From Parus major (taxonomy: Eukaryota; Chordata; Aves; Passeriformes; Paridae): a stretch of 64,000 nt of DNA. A model generated the notes under the pieces. The model saw nothing but the letters and a program-made list of their open reading frames with translations, was not told the origin of the DNA and did not search any database. The stretch is taken from the NCBI RefSeq assembly GCF_001522545.3, contig NC_031768.1:7873555-7937554 (forward strand), read 5' to 3'. Of this stretch, positions 12,782 to 21,898 are shown one piece after another. A program made the translations under genes and the position numbers. Within the stretch, counting starts at the first letter, position 1; each line of letters begins with the position of its first letter.

Positions 12782-12825
12782 GGATGAGCATGGATTGAGC
12801 ATGGATAGAGCGTGGATCGAGCATG
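12782..12825 (+). repeat. 11-bp tandem repeat, about four copies
   Basis: The unit is close to GGATNGAGCAT. The copies are GGATGAGCAT (one base short), GGATTGAGCAT, GGATAGAGCGT and GGATCGAGCAT, followed by GGAGG. The variable position differs in each copy. Confidence 0.9.
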
Positions 12826-13066
12826 GAGGGAGGCAGGAAATACGTAAAAGGCAGAGGCTGCCACTTGCCTCTCTCTTCTTCTTCTTCCCTTTTTGAGATC
12901 AGGGGATTCAAGCGCTCCTGCCATTCATCTTCCTTTCCCTCTGCTCCCAGGGCTGCTGTGCTCCATGCAGCTTCTTCGAGTGCTGTCATCCCTGCAGAAT
13001 CCAAGTGCCTTCCAGTAGGGCATTACGCGAAGTGACTAACATCTGTCACATGTGGCTCATTCTTTC

Positions 13067-13086
13067 CCTCAATCAGCCTCAATCAG
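13067..13086 (+). repeat. 10-bp tandem duplication
   Basis: CCTCAATCAG occurs twice head to tail with no mismatch. It is probably a replication-slippage product. Confidence 0.9.
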
Positions 13087-13139
13087 CTTTTCTGCAGGCA
13101 GCATTTCCTATCTGCAAATAACAGCCATCACAGAGGCTG

Positions 13140-13425
13140 GCAGGATGGTTGCTTTCTCCTCTGCTTCTCTTCTTCCAGCTTTACTCTCATTTTCTCCCAT
13201 TGCTTTTCACTCCTTTTTGTTTTCTTCGTGCTCACCACCGCTGCCATTACTGCCATTATTTGCCTTTGTGCTCCTTGTCCTCAGGAAATCTTCTCTCCTC
13301 TCTTTCCTTATGCCATTTCTTGATCCTTTTCATATTTCTTTCATTTCTCCTTTTGGCTACCTGCCTTTTCCCCTCTTCCCACCACCCTGCCAGACCTTCA
13401 CACTCCTTCTTCCCCATGTCCTGTA
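13140..13425 (+). repeat. Polypyrimidine-rich tract
   Basis: About 280 bases are strongly biased to C and T on the plus strand (CTTCTCTTCTTCC-like runs). Open frames at 13052-13429 and 13149-13631 arise from this bias and translate to Ser, Leu, Phe and Pro, so they are not counted as genes. Such tracts can form triplex DNA or be bound by PTB-like proteins if transcribed. Confidence 0.7.
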
Positions 13426-13800
13426 CTAGGACACCTGGCCCCTGCCTCTACCACAGGCTGTGTTGTGCTGGGAGAGAAACCTCTCAGCCTGGCAGGTGCC
13501 ACCAGCACCTGGGACTTATTTCTTCAGTCAGTGCCCTTTATGTTCTGATTCAAACTAGAAGCCTGTGGAAACAAAGGCACCCAGATCACACACGTGATCC
13601 TACCCCCACCTCCATAAGAAACCATGGTTAGGAAGCAGAAGGCTGTTTGCACCCCTGTCCTGTTCTCACCACGCTGGTTGCTTTTGACAAGGGTCTTGCC
13701 TCCTTGTTTTTGCCCTCTGTAAAATGAGGGCAGTGGTACAGACTGCTTGGGTTCCATGCATGAGAGTAGGAAGAAACACCAAGGGCAGAACACAGTTTGT

Positions 13801-13965
13801 AGAATCATGGAGTCATTGAATTGGAAGTTACCTTAAAGATCCCCTAGTTCCAGCCCCTCTGCCATGGGACACCTTGGCATGGAATGGCACACATTTCACT
13901 ACAGCAGGTTGTTCAGAGCTCCATCCAACCTGGCCTTGATCCCAAGCCCTTCCCTAGTGATGACC
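13801..13965 (-). mobile_element. CR1 LINE 3' fragment, reverse orientation
   Basis: Read on the plus strand, this begins AGAATCATGGAGTCATTGAA, the reverse complement of decayed terminal CR1 octamer repeats. Diverged CR1 phrases follow: CCTTAAAGATC, TAGTTCCAGCCCC, TGCCATGGGACACCTT, CAGGTTGTTCAGAGC and CCATCCAACCTGGCCTTGA. The element is therefore on the minus strand with its 3' end at 13801. It is 5'-truncated and non-coding. A short insert (GGCATGGAATGGCACAC) follows the GGGACACCTT phrase. The wording resembles CR1 subfamilies common in neoavian birds, but subfamily assignment needs a library search. Confidence 0.9.
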
Positions 13966-13984
13966 AGGATAACACTGCAGGTGG

Positions 13985-14400
13985 CCGAGTCGAGCTAACT
14001 CAAACTTAAATCTGACCTCCCGTTCTAGCCTAAGTAAATGCCTCTCTCACTTTCCCTGCCTTTGAGACAGAAAACATCACCTGAATTAAACATGAGAGCG
14101 GAGGTGCCCTCCCTGGTCATCACATTCAATCCCTTACTGTGGGTGGACGAGGTGCTGTATAATCCCTTTCACAAACGTATTGAGTTGGATGTTAAAAACA
14201 GGGAGTTATTATCCCTCCCCCTCAAAACAGCTGATGCTTCAGAATTTAGATGTGCAAGAAAGGAGCACAAGATGCTTTCTTTCTCAGCTGAAATTTCAGC
14301 AATAAGGGAGAAAATTTATCTGAAGGCTTCAATATTCTGCTCTAACTGAGCAGTCTGAAAAGTTTGGATTTGAGATGCAGGCCATTTTCTTTATTAAAAA
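13985..14400. other. Candidate conserved segment with small ORF
   Basis: A plus frame from an ATG at 14038 to 14349 encodes 103 residues. Its composition is more protein-like than most frames here (charged residues mixed with hydrophobic ones, as in DEVLYNPFHKRIELDVKNRE). I do not recognise a family. CTTTCCCTGCCTTTGAGACAG, ending near 14070, could act as a splice acceptor, but no matching donor is convincing. A conserved non-coding element is an equally good reading. Confidence 0.2.
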
Positions 14401-15735
14401 AATAGGCATATAAGCACAGAGAAGATTACTGATTCAAGGGTGATCTGCACAGGGTTTTTTTCATAATATGATCTTAGATGGACAAATAGCAAAAAAGAGC
14501 CTATTTACTGGCAGATGCTTTAACCAGAGCATTTCCTGCACATCTCTCTCATTTAGCAGAGACATTTGGTCCCACACCTGCCCAGCTCAAATCTATTATG
14601 CAACATCTTAGTTCTGGCTGAGATTTTTGCAGATGGAAGTTTACTCACTTGTGCTGACTTTAACTAATGGTCAGACGAGGAGACAGTTTTTAAAACTCAA
14701 AACATTTTGTAATTACATTCAGCCTCTTTATTTTAAATCTTGTCTTGCTTCCAAACTTTCTTGTATCTCCTTTCCCCTGAAGGAGCTGAGTAAAAGCCTT
14801 GCTTTCTGGGCTGAGTCTGAAGGACAAATCCTTCCTTTCCCTCACCTTCAGTTTTTCCTTCATTTGGGTGGTAAATCAATGAAAACATATACTTCACAGA
14901 TGCTTGGCCTGTGCTTTAGCTCTGCACTGTGCTTCCACCATCAGTGGGAATGGTTGCATGTCATCTCCCACCCCATCTCCTGTCTGCAGTGGATATAACC
15001 ATCATTGATCTGGACTTGTTGTGTTTTAGGATGCCAGCACCTAGAGAAGAAGCCAGTTTTGGGAGTGTCTGTTTCTGACCTACACAACATTTCCAATTGA
15101 TTAATGCACTGGAAAGTCACATCTCTTTCACTTAGGACTGATGAAGACATGACACAGGTCATTGCCAGTAGGATGAAGCAGTGTGCTCGAGACAACTGGA
15201 GATGGTGGAAAGCATCCCCAGCCAGCCAGCTGAGGGATGCAGCCCTGAGCTGCAGCACACACAGGGGTTGCCTGCCTGTGGGGAAGCCCAGAGGCAATGA
15301 AGGGCTTGGAGGAGCCTCCCTCCAGCAGCCAGCATCTTTCCCTCCCTTCCTGGTCATCTCTGGGCAGCTGGCCTCCCTCCCAGAGCTGATTTCCTGCAAG
15401 CCCTGGGCCAGCTGGTGGTGAGTGGGGATCAGCAGCAAAGCAGTGTACTGGCTTTGCATTTTGGCACCTCATCCCAATTTGGCATCTCCTCAGCTTGGCC
15501 ACTAGCAAGCACACAGCCGGCAGGGAGGAGCAGAGCATCCTCTGAGAGCTAAGGCTCCTTTTGGGCAGGTACCACTCCTGGCACTGCCACGAGCCAGGCT
15601 TGCCTGGCCACACACCAAAGGCACTGGGAAAAGCATGGTTACCTCTTGCTTTTCCCTTCCCTGATGAGTCTGTGCTGCTGCTGAATTCAGGGTGTCACCT
15701 GGGCTGGCACAGATACCATCTCAATGGAGAGGCTC
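14401..15735. other. Non-coding stretch
   Basis: No exon or repeat is recognised. Both strands of 14941-15613 hold overlapping open frames (172 and 161 codons on minus, 105 on plus), which argues for low stop density rather than a gene. Confidence 0.5.
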
Positions 15736-15739
15736 TTTC

Positions 15740-16550
15740 CTGCTCCACAGGGAGCTCGCCTTATTAGACAGATAAGATTTGTATTTATTGCTTGTTTGTC
15801 ATGTCAACAGAGGTGCTGGGGGTGGCTAGAGGGGCGTGAGCTGGCTGCTCTGCAATCGGAGATGGTGCCACTCCTCCCACAGGCACTTTGGCTAATCCTG
15901 AAAAGGTGCATGTGAGATGCTGTTCCACATTCCCTCCCACATCCTAGGAAATCCTTTTCAATAGGAAGAGCCCGGGATGCAAGGAGAGCTGAAAGGCAGC
16001 TGTTCTCTGCCTTTCCCAGGAAGCCAGGAGTCAGGACTGTCACAGCCTGATCCTTCTCACACCGCTTGTGTAAGATGGTGTAAATCCTCTGCTTTTATGA
16101 AGATAGACCACCTCAGAGCAGGGACCAGGGAGGGGAGAACCGGGCTTAGCACGCTGAATTACCCTGCCAGCACCACGTTCTCAGCATGACAGGCAAAGGG
16201 ACTTGCTCTTACGCCTGGCTTCCCTCCTCGGCAGAAGAAAGGAGTGTCAGGGAAGGAAATCAGGGTTAATCCAGGCAGCCGGCTCAATGGCTGGCACGGG
16301 TACGCGTCTGTCCTTTGTACTGTCAGCTTGCAGCAATATCACACTCATGCAGAGGGTGTTGCTCTGGGGCATCGGTGTAGAAAGAGCCAATCAAACCCTA
16401 TTTATCAGCTTTGGCTTCTCAAAGGCCGAGCTGACGAAGCACTGGATTTTTATTTTACCGATTTAACACCAGGATTTATGGGTCGTGTACAAGCGCACAT
16501 TGCAGGGCACCATCTAAATAAGTATTTATCATGTAGGAAGAGGCCCTGAA
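15740..16550. promoter_or_regulatory. Candidate regulatory segment
   Basis: A consensus GATA site, AGATAA, lies at 15770-15775 inside an AT-rich patch. Further right, 16260-16550 mixes CpGs (TACGCG, GGCCGAGC, GACGAAGC) with AT-rich motifs such as CCTATTTATCAG and CTAAATAAGTATTTATC. No repeat family is recognised. The regulatory reading is inference. Confidence 0.25.
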
Positions 16551-17638
16551 GGCAAGCACTGCTTAGCACCATGTAGCCCCTTGTCCTTGTGTCAGCTTCA
16601 CACTGGCAGCCTGGCTGTCACAAGGAAAGCTCACCCCCCAATTTTATATTGCTGCGGATGGGCTGGTGAGTGCTCTTTGCTGGGGACACACGTGGGTCAG
16701 TTCAGCAGCTGAATTCAACAGCTCTCTCTGTGAGCACCACACCTCGAGGTACCCACAGCTTCACTGGCATCCTTGAGCCATCTGCAGACCTGCAGTGGGC
16801 ACACCACACTCATGGCAGCAATTAGAAATTATCCACAGAGGTAAAGCTGCTTGATGCTGCTCAGAAATTCATCGTGTCTCCTGGCCTGTCCTGGACTGTG
16901 ACTTGCGCACAAGCCATTGCTTTCCTCTCAGTGTGCTCCAAGGTGCACATAACCAGATTTAGTCTGTGCACTGGGGATCTGTTCCCAGAGGAGAGTGGGA
17001 CAGGGGCAAGGAAGGCTCAGGGAAAGCCAGCAGGATAGGTGTGGGGGTGGTGTTCCTGTTCCTGACACACACTCGCTGCTGATGCATCTTTTCAGTTACT
17101 CTGCTTTATCTGCTGTGTATCCCAGCCTTCTCATGCCGCTCCTGACACTTGCCTTGGCATTGGGCAGGCAAAAGATGAAAATTTTCATACTGCTGATGAT
17201 ATATTCCTGTAATAGGATTCAGTGGAGCCTTTGCTGGAAAATAACTGGTGGTTCACATTTCTGCTCTCTTCTTTGTTTGCTCTTCTTAATCAGCATTAGA
17301 AGAGCTAAATTTCTCTCCCTCTTCTTATGCTCTTTGTACAGCTTTGACTTGCTGCATTTTCCCCACATGCAGGATATAGTGGAAAGTGGAAGTGGAGACC
17401 TCTGTGTTAATCTCACAGTGAAGAAAATAGGAGCATGGGAAATTCCTGTCTTAAAATTAAAACATCCCTCTCCCTCAGTGACATCATTTCAATATTCTAT
17501 CGCTCCAGCTTTCCATGCTTACTTCGTCCTTTCTGCTCTGTTATTTACAAGCCTAGGCCAGGATAGGAGGAAGAGGTGTCTTGTATATTGAGTTCTATTT
17601 CTTTCCACAGATAGGCACTTCTTTCCTTTATTCCACAC
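16551..17638. other. Non-coding stretch
   Basis: No gene is seen. The 198-codon plus frame at 16995-17591 is Ser, Leu and Phe rich, has no recognised domain and comes from T-rich DNA. Confidence 0.5.
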
Positions 17639-17668
17639 TTTTTTTTAGTTTGTTTTTTTTTTTTTTTT
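17639..17668 (+). repeat. Poly(T) tract
   Basis: Two T runs separated by AGTTTG. The reverse strand carries no polyadenylation signal just before it, so there is no support for a retrocopy. Confidence 0.85.
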
Positions 17669-18316
17669 CATCACTAAAGCTCTCTGTTGTCTCACTAATA
17701 AGAAATCTGACATCAGAATTTTGCCTTTCAGCCTTCGCTTACATCTGACATCCTCCCTGACTTCAACAATATGACTCAAACGTAACACAAGGAGGGATTC
17801 GACCCAAACCAGAGGAAACCAGACGTGATACCAAGAGGTGCTCTGCCAGTGGCTGGATCTGCATCTCCGGTGGCAATCAGGATGCTCCACAGGCAGCTCC
17901 GGCTGTGCCCCTCCGTCAGAGCCCAGGGAAAGGGCAGGAGCGATTCATTAAAAACCCACCGCCATGCGTGCAAGCCTGAGCGAATGTCACCGTTTTCATT
18001 ACGGGAAAAGAGAGACCAAAGAGAAAATGTGACAAAGTACATCTCGCCTGGCTGTTGATCTTTAAGCAACAGTGTGATTAGCAGCGTCTTCCCTTTACAT
18101 TTCAAAGCACCGGAGCACAATGGCAGGGAGATAAACATCCAGAGGTGCTGCCTGGCTGAAAGACATCTTCCTGACAGCGCATTACGGCTCCTGCCTCCCT
18201 CACCGGAAAGAACATGAGGTTTTAGTCAACGATGAAAGAGAAAAAGCCACACTTTATCTACCATAAACAGTTGCCTATTTGTATTTGTTTTTTCCCCAAT
18301 GAGTTCCATCCTTGAA

Positions 18317-18540
18317 ACGACGCTCCCCCGCCATTCTTTCGCAGCCCGGAGACCGAAGCCGCTTTCCCACGGACTCGCAGGGCCCCGGCTCCTTCTCAGA
18401 GAGAGCTGAAGCTGCTGGGAAAAATAAAACATCCCCGGCTCCTCTCTTCGCCTGTGCCGGGTACTTTGCCTTTCTCCCCTGTGCATCCAAGAGGCCGAAC
18501 TTGCTTCCACAAGGCGGCCAAGAGCCAGCACCCCTTCGTG
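18317..18540. promoter_or_regulatory. Small CpG-island-like patch
   Basis: By hand count there are about 16 CpGs in these 224 bases, at roughly 60 percent GC, with an observed/expected CpG ratio near 0.75. That meets loose island criteria for composition but not for length. No TATA box, start codon in good context or splice donor just downstream identifies a gene. It may be an orphan island or part of an enhancer. Confidence 0.45.
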
Positions 18541-18621
18541 CTTCCCAGGCAAGAAAACACAAGCCAGCTCCCTTATTCAAGAGTTATTGGCTGTGACAGC
18601 TGCATCAGCTTAGACAGGATT

Positions 18622-18660
18622 AAAAAAAAACGAAAGGAAAAAAAAAAAAAAGGAAAAGGG
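18622..18660 (+). repeat. A-rich tract
   Basis: An A9 run, CGAAAGG, an A13 run and GGAAAAGGG. It is purine-rich and simple, with no retrocopy signs. Confidence 0.8.
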
Positions 18661-20934
18661 AGAAAACCCCTCCTTGCTTCTGAAATTACTCGCAAAGTCA
18701 CCTTTTTAATGCTAACACACAAAACGCGCTCAGCCACTGATTTCAGCAGACCATATGCTGCCACTGCTGCTGGCCAGGTCCTAAGGGATGAATTTTTTTC
18801 CCCTTCAGCAAGCCTCCAGAAATGTCATAGAAATTTATATGCTTATTCACAGAGCCGATAAAGCAGAAAACCGGTGTTTCAGCTATTTTTGTTTTGCTTT
18901 GCAGATGGACAGTAAAAGACATAAATCTCCTTCCCACCGCTCGAACGCCCTGCCTGGCTCCCTCTTTTGTGCCGAGCCACCAGACCTACAGGAGTTGCCT
19001 GAGGTCCATAAACCAGCCCTCCTCGTCGCTTAGAGAGGAGCAGAAGAGTGAAACACCAGGAATCTCCCAGGACATGACAAGTGCCTCCGCTGGTGAGCTG
19101 AGACACAATTATTTTCGCAGCCACCAAGGCGGGACAGCTTTTTTCTTCCCATCTTTGGTGGAGGAGGAGAAGCAAGCTGCACACCCCGGGGCTGTCCCTG
19201 CCCCTCCCCGCGGGAGCATCCCGGCTCTGATAAAAGGCACCCAGCTCTCCCATGACGTTATCTGATGCTCGCCCCGATTTACAGCTCCGTGCCACACACC
19301 TCCATAAATCAGGACAAGCCCTTAGGGGAGCCGGGCTGGCCCCCTCCTCAAGTGCATACGGGTTGCAGACCCGAGTGATATTTTAGACACGTTTGACATT
19401 TAACCTCAGGAAAAGCAATATGAGGAAGAGAGGGAGGACCGTGGCTAAATCTCCCTCCCAGCTATATTTACAGCCGCAGCATGTGCTCGCAGCCCATTGG
19501 AACACGCGCCTTGCATGGCACATCACCAGGGAAATTTAGGGTCGGCGGCCGAGGCCTGTTGACTTGCTGACTAAAGGAGGAAGCAGGAGGGCTCCTGGCT
19601 GAGGGCAGGAGGTGGTTTTATTTCAGTGGATGGCGCTGCAGCTCCCAGGGAAAATCTGCTGGGAGTCATGCTCTCCCTGCTCCTGCGTTTCCCACGCTGT
19701 TGCTGCCAGTACAGCTGGCAGCTTTTCCTTCTCCAGGCAGGGCAAGCCTGGGTGCTGCTCCAAACCCATCAGCACCAGCCCCAGCAGCGGGGCTCACTGC
19801 CCCCCACCCCGGCAGAGCCCCTTGGGGGCTGCCTGAGACCCAGGGCAGGGAAGGGGTGGCTGGGCCACAGCTCAGCAGCTTTGAACCCTGTCCCTGGTGC
19901 CATTCCCTGCTTACAAACACCCCCGGATCGCTGCTGCTGGGACGGCTTTTCTGCACAATCACAGCGAAAAGGGGCTGCCTTTGACATGCTGGGGAGCAGA
20001 GAAATTAGGAATAAACCCAAACCCAGCAGGAAGAGAGGATTGTGCCTCTGAGCCGCAGAAAAGAGCTTGGTGGTTTAGGCAGCCCGTCATCCTGGCTAAT
20101 AACAGCAAGCCAAATATTTAACTAAGATTTCATGATAGTGAGGAGCTTGGCAGAAGGAGGCCTGCAGAAAGCAAGCACTTTCTCTCCAAAGTCTGTTTTC
20201 TCCTTATTTAAAAAGGAGGAAACAGGTCAGCTGTCGTATCTGCCAAGGTCAGAAGCTCAATTTGTATTTCAGAGCCCGGGAAAGGTGAATGCACCGGAGC
20301 TACATCCCTGATGGAAACAATCACTCATTCTAATAAGGCTGGCAGAGGCTGGAGCCTGCCTTGTTCAGATACAATTATTACAGCCCGGGTGTCAGATTAC
20401 TGAATCTATTAGCCGGGAATCAGCTGTTATTTCAGAGCAAGGCAGCTATCCTACAGGCAGTTGTGATGTACATCATGCGTGACGCCCGGGCCCAGCTCAC
20501 CCCGCCAGCACCGAGGGGCAGGAGCGGGGCAGCAGCGCCTGAGCTGCTAAGGAAAAAGCCCGTGGCAGTGACCTCTAGACACAGCTACATCTATCAGATT
20601 GTGACACCAGCATTGCGATGATTGGGGAATATCGTTGCCAAACGACTCGATTTGCTGGGAGATCCTGAGTTTGTTGTGGATGCAGCGCACGGCTGAGCTG
20701 CAGGCTGAGCGTGTCCCTCCCGCTGGCATCCACAGAGACACGGGGGTAAGGACCCGGTGCCAGAGCTCCTTTTCTGCCCCAGAGGTGTTCAGGGAAGCCT
20801 GAATGGGGGAGGAGGGGACTACACACAACTGAGTGGGCAGCTCTTTGTGTGGGAGCTAAAATAAAAACCACATTTACCCAAGAAGATTTACAAATAGTTG
20901 GCGAACACAGCACTCCTACTTGAAAGCCCTGCTT

Positions 20935-20952
20935 AAAAAAAAAAAAAAAAAA
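20935..20952 (+). repeat. Poly(A) tract, 18 bases
   Basis: A pure A run after CCCTGCTT. No AATAAA lies within the preceding 40 bases. Confidence 0.9.
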
Positions 20953-21823
20953 GGTTTAAAAGGAGTCTGTGCTACTTTAGCAAGAATAAGAGGCGTGCCT
21001 GCACGGTTCTGGTGAGCCTCTCTGGGAGCAAGCCCAGCCATTCTCCAGCATGGAGCAGATGGCTCCCAGGGCCCCCCTGCTCTGTGTGTCTCCCTGGCAG
21101 CAGGCAGCTTTGCTAGTGATGCCCTCCCAACCCGTTTTTATCTGTCTCCCGTTGCAGAGAGGATCACCTTCTGCTCCTCAGCGTGAGAAACCAGCCACCA
21201 CACACTATTTCAGCTCCATCCTCATCCCTGGTTCAGTGAGACACATCCAAGCTCCCCAGCTCTGTCCCACCAATGTGCAGAGGCTGGAAGTTGCAGAACT
21301 CGGTGTTTTATGCTTCTTGGTCCCCATTTTATTTTCCATGCTAACCAAATGCTCACTTGCTGAACCTGTGTCCCCTGGGGGGAAGTGCTGGGAGAAGGAA
21401 TGTGACAGGAGGGAGAAGTCAAGTTAGAGACTTAGGGCTAGATGTGCTAATTGAGATTTGTGTGGTTCTCCCCTTTTGATTCTGCCTGTTTGTGCTGCTG
21501 TGCTTTTGTTTTATTAACATGAGAGAGTGTTCATCAAACTGAAAGGCCAGCTTTGGGACAGGGCTCCCATATGTCTGGGACAACAGCAGCATGAATCACA
21601 GAGTGTACAGGAATCATAGGTGCCCACAAAGGCTCACCACAGCGAGGTTAAGGCTGTGGGGTGTGATCTATTCAGCTGTGAAATGCAGCTGTAAGTAGGG
21701 GGAACAGGATCTCTGGTCGGGTTAATGGTGAGGAGGTGAGGAGAAAGGAAGTTGCTCCACCTGCTGACAGAGTGATTATGGGACATGGTAGCATGGCTGG
21801 GAATGGCTCATCTCTGGAGGTAA
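20953..21823. other. Non-coding stretch
   Basis: Ordinary mixed sequence. No exon or repeat is recognised. Confidence 0.5.
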
Positions 21824-21898
21824 ATTCATTGATTCAATGATTAATTGATTAATCAAATTGATTGATTAAATGATTAATTGATCAATTGATTAATGAGA
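21824..21898. repeat. Imperfect ATTGATTA-type repeat array
   Basis: About 75 bases are built from TGAT, TTAA and CAAT words, with repeated TGATTAAT, TGATTGAT and ATTGATTA units. It contains two perfect 12-bp palindromes, TTGATTAATCAA and AATTGATCAATT. TGATTRAT words match the known PBX-HOX composite site pattern, so the array could bind such factors, but it could simply be a decayed tetranucleotide repeat. Confidence 0.8.

Larger units (their letters stand above)
17800..20720. promoter_or_regulatory. CpG-enriched, motif-dense regulatory candidate block
   Basis: These 2.9 kb differ from their flanks in three ways. CpGs are clearly more frequent (clusters near 17925-18005, 18317-18540, 19200-19290, 19340-19560 and 20470-20580). 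AT-rich homeobox-like motifs alternate with GC-rich ones. No transposon is present. Visible motifs include an inverted CCAAT box (CCCATTGG at 19493-19500) next to a CpG pair in ACACGCGCC, a CRE-like TGACGTTATC near 19253, and TACAATTATTACAG near 20370. No frame in it looks like a protein. It could be a cluster of conserved enhancers or an unannotated promoter for a non-coding transcript. Confidence 0.4.

Noticed and set aside
13052..13631. Ser/Leu/Phe-rich frames of 125 and 160 codons
   Set aside because: Produced by the polypyrimidine tract.
17639..17668. Poly(T) run as a minus-strand retrocopy tail
   Set aside because: The adjacent minus-strand sequence has no polyadenylation signal or coding similarity.
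20935..20952. Poly(A) run as a processed-pseudogene tail
   Set aside because: No polyadenylation signal, no mRNA-like sequence upstream and no flanking duplication.
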